Shown: one piece after another, positions 34,340-43,405 of the stretch | Position numbering within the stretch: the first letter of the stretch is position 1 | Layout: each line of letters starts with the position of its first letter | Assembly (NCBI GenBank): GCA_964651045.1 | Contig: CAZYVD010000006.1 | Coordinates: 1-64,000 of the forward strand | Length of the DNA: 64,000 bases | From: CAZYVD01 sp964651045 | GTDB taxonomy: Bacteria > Zhuqueibacterota > QNDG01 > DSAB01 | Direction of reading: 5' to 3' | Made by a program: the position numbers and the translations under genes | The notes under the pieces: generated by a model | Told to the model about the DNA's origin: nothing | Seen by the model: the letters and a program-made list of their open reading frames with translations, nothing else | Databases searched by the model: none

Positions 34340-35506
34340 ATGCATAAATTAAAAAGATTGTTGTTTATATTGTTGTATATAGTTGTTGTTCTTCTTTTTC
34401 CACTATCGGAGTGTGGAGGTAGTGGGGAGGAGGGCAACAGGGATACGGTGATCAAGGCAGGTTCCACTGCGATAGAAATACCCATTCGTTCAAATAGTAA
34501 GAATTTATCCGATGATTCAATTACCACATCACGTGAAAATGCGATTACGCGTGCAGTGCAACAGATAAGTCCAACAGTGGTCGGTATAACCGTTTTTTCA
34601 ATACAGAAACGCAGGATAGATCCGTTGTTTTCATATTTTATTCCGGAAAAGGTCCAGGGATTTGGATCGGGATTTTTCATCTCACCAGATGGATTGATAT
34701 TGACAAACGAGCATGTAATACACAATGCTCAGAAAATTTTTGTGACAACGACCGCTCAAAAACAGTATGAAGCAGAGCTTGTTGGCAAGGATGCATTGTA
34801 TGATGTTGCTTTACTTAAAATTGAGGGAGAAAATTTTCCTTACATAAGACTCGGAAATTCTGACGATGTTATTATAGGTGAATGGGTAATAGCACTTGGT
34901 AATCCGTTTGGACTATTTCAAATCGGTCTTAAGCCAACAGTGACCGTTGGAGTTGTGAGTGCTACTGGCATGGATTTCAAATCGAGTATAGAGGGCCGTT
35001 CGTACGAGGATATGATTCAGACAGATGCTGCGATAAATGAAGGGAACAGTGGAGGTCCGCTTGTAAATAGTCTTGGACAGTGCATAGGAATAAATACCTT
35101 CATTTTTACTGGGAGCAAATATTCTGAAGGATCCGTGGGAATAGGTTTTGCAATACCGATCAATAGAGTAAAACAAATTTTACCGGATCTGAAGCGTATA
35201 GGTAGAGTCAATAGACCATACCACATTGGTATAAGAGTTGAAAATATTAATTGGGTTGTAGCGTTTATGCTTGGCATATCTCAGAGGGACGGAGTAATTG
35301 TATCAAAGGTCGAAAAAGACAGCCCTGCAGAAAGAGCTGGTATCAGAAGAGACGACATTATTGTGGAAATAAACGATATGAGAGTTCATAATAGATCAGA
35401 GTATGAGAGAATAATAAATTCTATAGATTTTGCATCAAGCCCTAAATTGAAGATGATAATATTCAGAAACGGAAGGCTTTATGAGGCAGCTATCTTACTG
35501 GATTAA
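34340..35506 (+). CDS. HtrA/DegP-type serine protease with one PDZ domain
   Basis: An envelope quality-control protease. After an N-terminal signal or anchor (residues 5-24, with Cys25 in a poor lipobox) the trypsin-like triad is His (LTNEHVIHN), Asp (YDVALLKIE) and Ser (NEGNSGGPLVN). One PDZ domain occupies about 290-385 (KVEKDSPAERAGIRRDDIIVEI). It lies between the transaldolase and a barrel protein and is likely cotranscribed with both. All active-site residues are intact. Confidence 0.9.
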   Translation: MHKLKRLLFILLYIVVVLLFPLSECGGSGEEGNRDTVIKAGSTAIEIPIRSNSKNLSDDSITTSRENAITRAVQQISPTVVGITVFSIQKRRIDPLFSYFIPEKVQGFGSGFFISPDGLILTNEHVIHNAQKIFVTTTAQKQYEAELVGKDALYDVALLKIEGENFPYIRLGNSDDVIIGEWVIALGNPFGLFQIGLKPTVTVGVVSATGMDFKSSIEGRSYEDMIQTDAAINEGNSGGPLVNSLGQCIGINTFIFTGSKYSEGSVGIGFAIPINRVKQILPDLKRIGRVNRPYHIGIRVENINWVVAFMLGISQRDGVIVSKVEKDSPAERAGIRRDDIIVEINDMRVHNRSEYERIINSIDFASSPKLKMIIFRNGRLYEAAILLD

Positions 35507-35527
35507 AAAATTAGGGAGGATAAAGAA

Positions 35528-36808
35528 ATGAAGAATATTCTAAAAATTTTAGTTGTCACAATTCTTTTAGTGGTACTTACTGTACCTCTTGGGGCGAGCG
35601 ATACGAGAATAAAGGGTCTTGGATATTTGACAAACTACTATGTAAGGGATCCGTACAACATATGGCTTTTCCCTTCCAATATTATTGGCTATAAAAATAT
35701 GATATTTGTAGATTCAAAGATTGACACTACATTGTGGAGAGGCGGCATTCATTTTCCTATTGCTAGTACTGTGACAGTGGGAATATATCTAAGCAACGAT
35801 GTAGAAAAAATATATTATACAGATACAGAGTTTAAATTTGATCCCTTTGACAGGAAAGATTATTTTCCAAATCTGGACAAAGATGAAGTCTCCCATCAAT
35901 TTACAATATTTAGTGGATTCGAATTGACAAACATGGATATTGGATTGTTGATATCATCTTTCAGCTCAAGATTTACATATAACTATACAAATCCTGCCGA
36001 TACAACTGCAGAAGTATATGAAGACAAATTAAGTTCGCGTCTATATTCTGTTGGAATTGACTATAAGTTAAACGAAAGAAGCAGAATGGATGCATCGGTT
36101 TTTTATTACTCTGGCGGCTTTTCTCATACTCATTCTGTGGGTCTCTTTGGTGACACTACAAAAGTAAAACAGCCAGAAGGGTACAACGGTTATGGAATAA
36201 ACTGCAGGCTCTTTTATGTGTTGAACAAGAATGCGGTGCTCGTACCATTTGCTGGATATTTTACAGGGGGAGTAGGCTACAAAAATCTTATAAAAACGGG
36301 AAATATATATGATACTTATGTTGATAAAATCAGCAGTTACAGGGTGGGTATAGGCGTTGATATTATTCCCAGGAAAAAGAGTCTTGTTACAATTGCTGGA
36401 GGCATAGAGAGTCAATCTGGTAGTTTAGAGGTTACAATGTTTAATGGAAATCCTCCAGTAACGGGTTCGATTTCTGAGAAGGCATTTCCATTTTTAAGTG
36501 TTGGTTTTGAAACAAGGCTTCTTAAGTGGCTTGAGGCGCGTTTTAGTTTTTATGAACTGCTTAAATCTTTCACAGAGAAGTCACCGGGAGTAAACAGCAA
36601 TCTTGATGAAGCAACAATTACAGGAAGCAGTTATGCAGCAAGATTTGGACTCTCGTTTCATTTCAGACGTATCGATATCGATACCCTTATCGATACAAAC
36701 ACTGCTGCAGATTTTATTCATTATGGACCCTATTTGCTTGGGGGAAAAAGTTATTCAGGAAGAGGGTTCTTTACAAATATTTCTATAACATATAAATTTA
36801 AGGAATAA
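35528..36808 (+). CDS. Predicted outer-membrane beta-barrel protein
   Basis: A Sec signal peptide (cleavage near LGA-SD, residue 23) is followed by about 400 residues of alternating amphipathic strands with Tyr/Phe-rich ends and a C-terminal strand ending in TYKFKE, as expected for an outer-membrane barrel. No specific family is recognised. It follows the HtrA-type protease by 21 bp, with GGGAGGA before the ATG. Conserved tandem placement next to a periplasmic protease would fit a barrel that needs quality control, but that is inference. Confidence 0.65.
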   Translation: MKNILKILVVTILLVVLTVPLGASDTRIKGLGYLTNYYVRDPYNIWLFPSNIIGYKNMIFVDSKIDTTLWRGGIHFPIASTVTVGIYLSNDVEKIYYTDTEFKFDPFDRKDYFPNLDKDEVSHQFTIFSGFELTNMDIGLLISSFSSRFTYNYTNPADTTAEVYEDKLSSRLYSVGIDYKLNERSRMDASVFYYSGGFSHTHSVGLFGDTTKVKQPEGYNGYGINCRLFYVLNKNAVLVPFAGYFTGGVGYKNLIKTGNIYDTYVDKISSYRVGIGVDIIPRKKSLVTIAGGIESQSGSLEVTMFNGNPPVTGSISEKAFPFLSVGFETRLLKWLEARFSFYELLKSFTEKSPGVNSNLDEATITGSSYAARFGLSFHFRRIDIDTLIDTNTAADFIHYGPYLLGGKSYSGRGFFTNISITYKFKE

Positions 36809-36838
36809 ATTGTGATTTAAATTAAGTTCGGAGGAAAG

Positions 36839-38134
36839 TTGATAGCCAGATATACTCTTCCCAGAATGGGAAGAATATGGACTCTTGAGAATAAATACAG
36901 AAAGTGGCTTGAAGTAGAACTGGCTGTATGTGAGGTTCAGGCAGAGAGGGGTGTAATACCCAGGGATGCCTGGATTGAGATCAGGGAGCGGGCCAGATTT
37001 GATGTAAAGAGAATAGATGAGATAGAGAGTGAAGTAAAACATGATGTTATAGCATTTCTTACAAATGTTGCAGAGAATGTCGGTCCCGCTTCTCGCTATA
37101 TACATGCTGGAATGACCTCTTCTGATGTTCTTGACACTGCTACTTCTATTCAGATTAAGGAGGCTGGTGAGGTTTTAATAGAAGATCTAATCAAGCTTAG
37201 AGAGGTGTTGAAAAAGAGGGCACTGGAATTTAAGGATACTGTATGTATTGGAAGGTCACACGGTATTCATGCAGAACCAATCACTTTTGGGTTGAAGATG
37301 GCACTGTGGTTTGATGAGGCAGGCCGGAATTTGAAGAGGCTTAGAGATGGAATAGAAAATGTGGCTGTAGGTAAAATCTCAGGAGCGGTTGGAACATTTG
37401 CCCATCTCGATCCGGAGATAGAAGAGAGGGTATGCTCAAAACTTGGATTAAAATATGCACCCGTTTCTACTCAGGTAGTCCAGAGGGACAGACATGCACA
37501 CTTCATGATGGTACTTGCAGTTATTGGAGCCAGCTTGGAGAAAATATCTGTTGAACTGAGACATCTTCAGAGAACAGAAGTGCTTGAGGCAGAGGAGTTT
37601 TTCTCAAAGGGACAGAAAGGGTCATCGGCAATGCCGCACAAGAGAAATCCCATTACATGCGAAAGGATTTCAGGACTTGCAAGGGTTCTTCGGGCAAATG
37701 CAATTGCAGCATTGGAGAATGTTGCCCTCTGGCATGAGAGAGATATATCTCATTCATCTGTTGAGCGGATCATACTTCCTGACTCAACCATACTATTAGA
37801 CTATATGTTGAACAAGAGTTCAGAGCTGATAGAGAATCTGATTGTGTATCCGGAAAAAATGAAACAAAACATGGACATTACAAAAGGATTGATATTTTCG
37901 CAGCCGCTGCTTTTAAAACTGATAATGAAGGGTATCACAAGAGAGAAGGCATATGAAATGGTTCAGAATGTGGCAATGAGATGCTGGAAATCAAAAATGT
38001 ACTTTTTAGCCGCAGTCAGTGAAGATGAGAATATCAGGAAGATATTGACAGATGAGGAGATCAAAGAGTGTTTCAATCTCAAAAATCAGCTTAGAAATAT
38101 GGATTACATTTTTAAGCGTTGTGGTATATTATAA
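36839..38134 (+). CDS. purB: Adenylosuccinate lyase
   Basis: Cleaves SAICAR and adenylosuccinate in purine synthesis. The fumarase-superfamily signature GSSAMPHKRNP is present, together with GMTSSDVLDTA and the catalytic His segment GRSHGIHAEP. Length 431 matches the family. The TTG start is supported by GGAGG 5 bases upstream. purC follows at 15 bp, making a two-gene purine unit. No other purine genes are in the window. Confidence 0.95.
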   Translation: MIARYTLPRMGRIWTLENKYRKWLEVELAVCEVQAERGVIPRDAWIEIRERARFDVKRIDEIESEVKHDVIAFLTNVAENVGPASRYIHAGMTSSDVLDTATSIQIKEAGEVLIEDLIKLREVLKKRALEFKDTVCIGRSHGIHAEPITFGLKMALWFDEAGRNLKRLRDGIENVAVGKISGAVGTFAHLDPEIEERVCSKLGLKYAPVSTQVVQRDRHAHFMMVLAVIGASLEKISVELRHLQRTEVLEAEEFFSKGQKGSSAMPHKRNPITCERISGLARVLRANAIAALENVALWHERDISHSSVERIILPDSTILLDYMLNKSSELIENLIVYPEKMKQNMDITKGLIFSQPLLLKLIMKGITREKAYEMVQNVAMRCWKSKMYFLAAVSEDENIRKILTDEEIKECFNLKNQLRNMDYIFKRCGIL

Positions 38135-38149
38135 GATTGGAGGTTGCTT

Positions 38150-38860
38150 TTGGAGATAACAAAAGGTAAATTATTGTATGAAGGAAAATATAAGAAGCTA
38201 TACTCTACTGGAAGTGATGATTTTCTGATTCTTCACTTCAAGGATAATGCATATCTGGCAAGGAATGAAAAGACAACGATTAAAAACAAGGGAACAAACA
38301 ACTGTAAGATTTCGGCATTACTATTCAAATATTTTGAGAGTCATCACATTCCAACTCATTTTGTTGAGCTCTTCAAATCAAATGAAGTTGTAATAAAGAG
38401 GTGTGATATATTTGATTTTTTTGTAAAGGTGTGGAATATTTCCGCAGGATCGTTTTCAAGCAGATATAAGATCAAAAAGGGTGAGGCACTGAACATGCCG
38501 ATCATTGAATACTATTTGAAAAGGGAAGAACTCAATTATCCCATGATCTCAGCAGATTATATAATTGCAATGGGGATTGCACAAGAGGAGGAGTTAAGAA
38601 CCATTAATCAACTATCTAAAAAGGGCAATGCTGTTATTAAATCTTTTTTTGCAAGAAGATCTCTCGAGTTGTGTGAAATAAACTTTGAATTTGGTAAACA
38701 CAAAAATAAAATAATGTTGACAGACGAGATATCGCCCGATACTTTTTATTTTATCGATTCATCTTCAAAAGAAAAGATGGACAACAGAGAATTGATAGCA
38801 AAGTCGCAGAACAGGCCTGAGGCCTATTTAACATTAACAAACAGAATATGTGCAAAATGA
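38150..38860 (+). CDS. purC: SAICAR synthetase, divergent
   Basis: Condenses aspartate with CAIR in purine synthesis. The nucleotide-binding start GKLLYEGKYKKLYST, the KNKGTNN block and PTHFVEL are family-like, and the length (236) fits. Several normally invariant segments differ: the usual TAFNG block reads AYLARNEKT, the second domain reads VKVWNISAGSFSSRY, and the C-terminal aspartate segment reads DEISPDTFYF. It is either a divergent active enzyme or one with altered function; its partner purB next door supports the purine role. The TTG at 38150 has TTGGAGG 6 bases upstream, so it is preferred to the TTG at 38144. Confidence 0.8.
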   Translation: MEITKGKLLYEGKYKKLYSTGSDDFLILHFKDNAYLARNEKTTIKNKGTNNCKISALLFKYFESHHIPTHFVELFKSNEVVIKRCDIFDFFVKVWNISAGSFSSRYKIKKGEALNMPIIEYYLKREELNYPMISADYIIAMGIAQEEELRTINQLSKKGNAVIKSFFARRSLELCEINFEFGKHKNKIMLTDEISPDTFYFIDSSSKEKMDNRELIAKSQNRPEAYLTLTNRICAK

Positions 38861-39519
38861 AAACGAAATCAATATTTAAACAATCTCTCCCTATATTGTG
38901 TGTAGAGGTGATATTGACATCTGTATCGATTTTAATTTATCTATGGATTAGATCGTTTTTCATTTTATTAATTTGTATAGTGTTTGTAATTTTTATAATA
39001 GCAACGATTTACTTTTTCAGAAATCCAGAAAGAAATATAATAAAGGGAGAGGATCTGATTCTATCACCGGCAGATGGGAAAATAACAGATATAAAGAAGT
39101 CTGATTCTCTCCCTGTTTCAGAGAATAGATTCCAGAGATTGAGTATATTCCTTTCCTTATGGAATGTACACGTCAATCGAATACCTGTCTCAGGAAGAGT
39201 CATATATATGGAACATAGGGAGGGGAGTTTTTTACCCGCATTTCTTAAAAAGTCGGGATCAAAGAATCAGCAGACAATAATAGGAATAGATGGAAGTATA
39301 GGGATTGTCTATATTAAACAAATAGCAGGACTGTTTGCACGGAGAATTGTTTGTGATCTTAATATTGGAGACTATGTGGAACAGGGGCAGCTCTTTGGGA
39401 TGATAAAGTTTGGATCAAGGATAGATCTTTATCTGCCTGGATCTGTGACATTAGTGGTAAACATAGGAGACAGGGTGGTTGCTGGTGAGAGTATCATCGG
39501 AAGGGTTTACAATGGATAG
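38857..39519 (+). CDS. psd: Phosphatidylserine decarboxylase, short type
   Basis: Makes phosphatidylethanolamine from phosphatidylserine. It is a proenzyme that self-cleaves to form a pyruvoyl group; the cleavage pair fits Gly-Ser in IKFGSRIDLYLP. Other blocks are SPADGKI and the His-containing LWNVHVNRIPVSG. Two N-terminal helices anchor it. The start ATG at 38857 overlaps the purC stop (ATGA); ATG 38848 is an alternative. The next gene, pssA, makes its substrate. The short archaeal-like form is common in anaerobes and candidate phyla. Confidence 0.9.
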   Translation: MKTKSIFKQSLPILCVEVILTSVSILIYLWIRSFFILLICIVFVIFIIATIYFFRNPERNIIKGEDLILSPADGKITDIKKSDSLPVSENRFQRLSIFLSLWNVHVNRIPVSGRVIYMEHREGSFLPAFLKKSGSKNQQTIIGIDGSIGIVYIKQIAGLFARRIVCDLNIGDYVEQGQLFGMIKFGSRIDLYLPGSVTLVVNIGDRVVAGESIIGRVYNG

Positions 39520-40240
39520 AATAGATTTTTTTCTTCCGAGCATGTTCACTGCTCTAAATCTATTTTTTGGGTTCTTTTCGATCGTAAGTGTTATCGAAGG
39601 GAACTTAAGTGCTGCAGCATGGTATATAATTTTAGCAGTTCTATTTGATGGGATGGATGGAAAACTAGCTCGGTGGGCCGGGAGCGAAACAAAAATGGGG
39701 TATGAGTTTGATTCATTTGCTGATTTTGTGTCTGCAGGAATAGCACCTGCATTATTGGCTTACAGAGGAGGTCTATACTCATTTCATATTTTTGGTATGT
39801 TTATCTGCTTCCTATTTGTATTTTGTGGATGTTATCGACTGGTAAGATTTAATGTTATACAGGGAGGAAGTAGGGAGGAGGGTTATATAGGACTACCAAT
39901 TCCAATAGCTGGTATAACTATAGCTTCACTGTGGATATTCGATCCACCATTTAAGTGGCATATATTTTCTGGGGAGTGGGTGATTGTTATAATTTTTCTG
40001 GCTCTTCTCATGGTGAGCAGTGTCCATTTTCAGTGGCCAACTATTGATTTTAAAAGAGGATGGAAGAAGAGAGCCTCCTCATGCGGAATACTCTTTGCAA
40101 TATTGATGATGGCCCTTTATCCAAACTGGACTCTTCTACCCATATTTATTTTTTATATAATTCTATCATTGAAGTCATGGTTTATTGATTACTTAAAGGG
40201 AAATGTAAAATTGAAGGAATTTTTCATAACCACGAGATAA
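39512..40240 (+). CDS. pssA: CDP-diacylglycerol-serine O-phosphatidyltransferase
   Basis: Makes phosphatidylserine from CDP-diacylglycerol and serine. The CDP-alcohol phosphotransferase motif D-G-x2-A-R-x8-G-x3-D-x3-D is complete in DGKLARWAGSETKMGYEFDSFAD. About seven or eight helices fit the PssA type. The start at 39512 (MDRIDFF) has GGAAGGG upstream and overlaps the psd stop by 8 bp, which is translational coupling of consecutive pathway steps. The tatA-like gene starts 6 bp after the stop. Confidence 0.9.
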   Translation: MDRIDFFLPSMFTALNLFFGFFSIVSVIEGNLSAAAWYIILAVLFDGMDGKLARWAGSETKMGYEFDSFADFVSAGIAPALLAYRGGLYSFHIFGMFICFLFVFCGCYRLVRFNVIQGGSREEGYIGLPIPIAGITIASLWIFDPPFKWHIFSGEWVIVIIFLALLMVSSVHFQWPTIDFKRGWKKRASSCGILFAILMMALYPNWTLLPIFIFYIILSLKSWFIDYLKGNVKLKEFFITTR

Positions 40241-40246
40241 TGAAGA

Positions 40247-40459
40247 ATGTTTGGTTCAATCGGAACATATGAAATTTTCATAATACTCTTAATTGTTCTT
40301 CTTCTCTTTGGAAGCAAGGAAATGCCAAAGATTGCAAGAAAGGTAGGCAAGAGTATAAATGACTTAAAGAGAGCAACACAAGACATACAGGATGAATTTA
40401 AAAACATATTGGATGAGGATGATGATGAGCATAACGACAGAGATGATTTATTAGGATAA
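40247..40459 (+). CDS. TatA/TatB-like translocase subunit 1
   Basis: Twin-arginine translocation component: one N-terminal helix, a glycine hinge (LLLFGSKEMP) and an amphipathic helix (IARKVGKSINDLKRA), then an acidic tail. The GSKEMPKIA hinge is somewhat TatB-like, but the length of 70 is TatA-like. The second, similar gene follows at 28 bp, so the pair could divide TatA and TatB roles. tatC lies 6 kb downstream on the other strand. Confidence 0.85.
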   Translation: MFGSIGTYEIFIILLIVLLLFGSKEMPKIARKVGKSINDLKRATQDIQDEFKNILDEDDDEHNDRDDLLG

Positions 40460-40487
40460 TTTTTTAAATATTAGGAGGATACTAATA

Positions 40488-40697
40488 ATGTGGCCAGGAC
40501 ATATGGAAATAATAATAATCGTACTCGTTATTATTCTTCTGTTTGGTGCTAAAAAGATCCCTGAACTTGCCAGGGGTCTGGGGCGTGGTATTAGAGAATT
40601 CAAAGATGGGATGAGAAGCATAAACGATGAAACAAAAGAGTTAAAGGATGGAATGGAGAAGGGAGAAGAGAATAGACCAGAGAACAAAGAGAAGTAG
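40488..40697 (+). CDS. tatA: TatA-like translocase subunit 2
   Basis: A 69-residue protein with an N-terminal helix, the canonical hinge LFGAKKIPELARGLG and an amphipathic helix GIREFKDGM followed by a charged tail. This is the typical pore-forming TatA. AGGAGG precedes the ATG. With the preceding subunit and the distant tatC it completes a minimal Tat pathway for export of folded, cofactor-bearing proteins. Confidence 0.9.
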   Translation: MWPGHMEIIIIVLVIILLFGAKKIPELARGLGRGIREFKDGMRSINDETKELKDGMEKGEENRPENKEK

Positions 40698-40774
40698 ATG
40701 AATATGTATGGATAGTGAATTAATTTGGCAATATCTTGTTCACATTACTCCTGCTTTTTGTTGATCAGAATTTA

Positions 40775-40812
40775 TGGATAGATGAGTATTCGGCTATCCA
40801 CAATACTTTTTT
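40775..40812 (+). terminator. Weak terminator candidate after the tatA-like pair
   Basis: TGGATAG (40775-40781) and CTATCCA (40794-40800) form a 7-bp stem with a 12-base loop, followed 6 bases later by six T residues. The gap makes this only a moderate candidate. Confidence 0.35.
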
Positions 40813-40842
40813 AAATTTATTGTTTTGCATAGGAGTTTTATC

Positions 40843-41325
40843 ATGGTATTGAAGGTTATAACCATTGAGAAACCCGATGAGATAAATTTCATTTTAGGTC
40901 AGTCACACTTTATAAAAACAGTGGAAGATATTCATGAGGCAATGGTACAGACTGTTCCCGAAATAAGGTTTGGGTTGGCGTTTTGTGAGGCATCAGGACC
41001 CCGTCTAATCAGATATACAGGGACAGAAGAATCATTAATAGAACTGGCAAAGAGAAATGCAATGAAAATCGGAGCAGGGCACAGTTTCATTCTTTTTCTT
41101 AAGAATGCATTTCCAATAAATGTAATGCCGGTATTAAAAAATCTTCCGGAAATATGCAGGATTTTTTGTGCTACTGCCAACACTACTCAGGTAATAATTG
41201 CGGAAAGTGATCAGGGTAGAGGAATACTTGGGGTAATTGATGGCAATTCTCCATTAGATGTAGAAGGGGAAGATGACATAATAAAGAGAAAAGAATTCTT
41301 GCGAAATATAGGATACAAGCTATAA
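40843..41325 (+). CDS. Adenosine-specific kinase family protein
   Basis: A 160-residue member of the adenosine-specific kinase family first described from archaea. Family blocks are FILGQSHFIKTVEDIHEA, FGLAFCEASG, RYTGT, the glycine-rich IGAGHSFILFL and GRGILGVIDG. The ATG at 40843 is supported by AGGAG 7 bases upstream; an earlier TTG would overlap it. It fits with the two nucleoside phosphorylases as part of nucleoside handling. It is followed at 2 bp by the GNAT gene. Confidence 0.8.
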   Translation: MVLKVITIEKPDEINFILGQSHFIKTVEDIHEAMVQTVPEIRFGLAFCEASGPRLIRYTGTEESLIELAKRNAMKIGAGHSFILFLKNAFPINVMPVLKNLPEICRIFCATANTTQVIIAESDQGRGILGVIDGNSPLDVEGEDDIIKRKEFLRNIGYKL

Positions 41326-41327
41326 TT

Positions 41328-42080
41328 ATGGACGAGAAAAAAGATTTAAACGGCTCACAAAAGAAGATTCCCGATACTACCCTTCAGACTCTTGCAAAGA
41401 ATCTATATAGAGAGACTTTCAAATATGGTTTCTCAAAGACCGATTACGTCAGATTTGTAAATGTCTTATTGGATTATGCGATGGGACCTGAGGGAGAAAA
41501 AGATAGAAAAAATAATAATCAACAATCCAGCAGAAAATCTTTTGACATATCATCTCCCGCAACACTTCCTTTAAAGGGAAAACGCATAATAATAAGAAGT
41601 TTTGATGAAAAGAGCGATCGAAAGATTTTGAGTGAGTGGGTAAAGGATGATAAGGGGCGCCAGTTTCTAATATCTAGAACCACTGCAAAAAAGATCACAC
41701 TGAATAGGCTATTGGAAGGCGAGGAGAACATAATAGGCATAATAACACTTATAGATGGGACCCCTATTGGCGCGGTTGCCTTTCTGGATTATAATGTTCA
41801 ACATTTCAGAGCAGAACTGAGAAAGTTGATTGGAAGAAAAGATATGCGCGGAAAGGGTTATGCGAAGGAGGCTTCAGAGATGTGGATTCGATATGGATTT
41901 TCTACACTGGATTTGGAAAAGATATATTTAAATACTTTTGATACAAACATAAGAAACATAAGGTTAAATGAAGAGCTTGGTTTTAGAGTAGAAGGAATAC
42001 TGCGCAAGGAAGTATTTGTAGATGGTGAGTATAGGGATGTTCTGAGGATGGGACTTTGCAAGGAGGATATTGTTAGATAA
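41328..42080 (+). CDS. GNAT acetyltransferase with extra N-terminal helical region
   Basis: Residues about 88-245 form a RimJ/RimL-type N-acetyltransferase (RIIIRSFDEKSD start, acetyl-CoA loop RKDMRGKGYAKEA, then NIRNIRLNEELGFRVEG). Residues 1-80 are a separate helical segment (LQTLAKNLYRETFKYGFSKTDYVRFVNVLL split over two helices) that I do not recognise. The target could be a ribosomal protein, a sugar nucleotide or a small molecule. It converges on the next gene with 4 bp between them. Confidence 0.75.
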   Translation: MDEKKDLNGSQKKIPDTTLQTLAKNLYRETFKYGFSKTDYVRFVNVLLDYAMGPEGEKDRKNNNQQSSRKSFDISSPATLPLKGKRIIIRSFDEKSDRKILSEWVKDDKGRQFLISRTTAKKITLNRLLEGEENIIGIITLIDGTPIGAVAFLDYNVQHFRAELRKLIGRKDMRGKGYAKEASEMWIRYGFSTLDLEKIYLNTFDTNIRNIRLNEELGFRVEGILRKEVFVDGEYRDVLRMGLCKEDIVR

Positions 42081-42084
42081 ATAA

Positions 42085-43194
42085 CTATTTTGTTACTTTT
42101 TTTATGGCCTCGATTAGTTTTCTTGAGATCTCTTTTTTATAATAAGTAAAATTCTTTTTAGAATCTTCAATTAAATCCGCCCATAGAAGTGATCCTGAAG
42201 TTGGATCAATCATTCTGATTGAGACCGAATGAACTATTAACTTCTCACCGTATGATTTATAGCTGAATCTAACCTTTGTAGCAATTATTGCATCAAGATT
42301 AAACATGGGGGCTCCACGCATGGCTATATCCATTTTTGATATCTGGTCAATAGATGTATAAGTTTTAGAGGATGATTTGTTTAATGATTCTTCTTCATAT
42401 TTTACATAAAGAGAATCGTATATCTTGTTCCAGTTTATTACTTTTATTCCTGAATTTATCAAGGAGATCTTTATTGCTGTGTTAAGCTCTTCTTCAACCA
42501 AATTTTCATTTTTGATTATTGTAACCCTACTTATCGACTTTTGTGGTTCTTCATTCTTAATGATTTTATCAATATCGGTAAGATCGACATTCTTATTACT
42601 TGTGGCTTGAATTTCCTCTAAATCACCACTCAAAACATTTACCTGATCTCCTGCCTTTTCATGTTTAACCCTTGGCAAGAGCAGTAGCGTACCAACTCCA
42701 ATGGAAAAATATTTATGATCTTTATTGATAAAAGATGCACCTCCTTTTAGTAAGACTTTTAGAGATGCTGAAATAGGAATTTCTACCCCTAAGATTCCCC
42801 TTAATTCTCCCTGAATTTTCTCATTACTAAATATATGCCATTGATTGTTGATATCGCGAGTGACCTCTCTGTGGAAACAGTAGGATGCTCCATATCCTGT
42901 AGAAAGGAAAAATGGACCAAAAAGCTTCAACCGCAGCATTGGAATTATAGAGAAACGAGTATGAAGTATATAGCCCCCATTTCCCGAAATGGGAGGATAA
43001 CTTCTCATTGTTCCATCAGCACTTATTAAAAACCAATTTGATGAAATAGAAATTTCCGGGGCTGCTGTTATTATCCATCTGTTACTGAGGTTGTTGTTGC
43101 AGCCCCTTATTCCAAGATAGATCTGTCCCCTAAGACACCCCCATATTAGGGATGTGAAAATTATCAGAATTAGGTAGTGGCTTCGTCGATACAT
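42085..43194 (-). CDS. Envelope protein: barrel-like N-terminus, CsgG-like C-terminus
   Basis: A signal ends LIWGC (Cys20; Trp at -2 is unusual for a lipobox). Residues 25-180 consist of amphipathic strands like an outer-membrane barrel. Residues 215-369 resemble the CsgG/FlgO-type alpha/beta domain (TAIKISLINSGIKVINW, ATKVRFSYKSYGEKLIVHSVSIRMID, then SGSLLWADLIED). The combination is unusual and I know no named family. GGGGGG precedes the ATG. A consensus sigma-54 promoter (43235-43250) and an inverted repeat farther up suggest control by an enhancer-binding protein. A surface secretion or assembly role is a guess. Confidence 0.55.
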   Translation of the reverse strand: MYRRSHYLILIIFTSLIWGCLRGQIYLGIRGCNNNLSNRWIITAAPEISISSNWFLISADGTMRSYPPISGNGGYILHTRFSIIPMLRLKLFGPFFLSTGYGASYCFHREVTRDINNQWHIFSNEKIQGELRGILGVEIPISASLKVLLKGGASFINKDHKYFSIGVGTLLLLPRVKHEKAGDQVNVLSGDLEEIQATSNKNVDLTDIDKIIKNEEPQKSISRVTIIKNENLVEEELNTAIKISLINSGIKVINWNKIYDSLYVKYEEESLNKSSSKTYTSIDQISKMDIAMRGAPMFNLDAIIATKVRFSYKSYGEKLIVHSVSIRMIDPTSGSLLWADLIEDSKKNFTYYKKEISRKLIEAIKKVTK

Positions 43195-43234
43195 TATTCC
43201 CCCCGCGGCAGAATCAAAACAGTACTTGAATCAT

Positions 43235-43250
43235 TGCAAATACTTTGCCA
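43235..43250 (-). promoter_or_regulatory. Sigma-54 promoter of the barrel/CsgG-like gene
   Basis: On the minus strand (43250 to 43235) TGGCAA-N5-TTGCA has GG and GC spaced by 10, with one deviation from consensus at the sixth base. The expected start near 43224 leaves about 30 bases to the ATG. It is nearly identical to the site at 44438-44453. Confidence 0.75.
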
Positions 43251-43295
43251 AATAAAAAATAGTCATTTATTATATATATAATCTCTAATAAATTA

Positions 43296-43314
43296 ATAAG
43301 TTATCAAAACTTAT
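43296..43314. promoter_or_regulatory. Inverted repeat, possible activator site
   Basis: ATAAGTT (43296-43302) and AACTTAT (43308-43314) are perfect inverted copies around 5 bases. The centre lies about 80 bases upstream of the expected sigma-54 start, a usual distance for enhancer-binding proteins. Confidence 0.45.
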
Positions 43315-43405
43315 GAAATGAATATTCTAAGATTGATATATGGCTGGATATTTACCAGTAATAGAATAGTGCCATTTCCCTGAAACAAGATAGATATTCA
43401 ATTCT

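Noticed and set aside
40727..40742. TGGCAATATCTTGTT before the adenosine-specific kinase gene as a sigma-54 site
   Set aside because: The spacing between the two elements is one base short and the -12 GC is missing.
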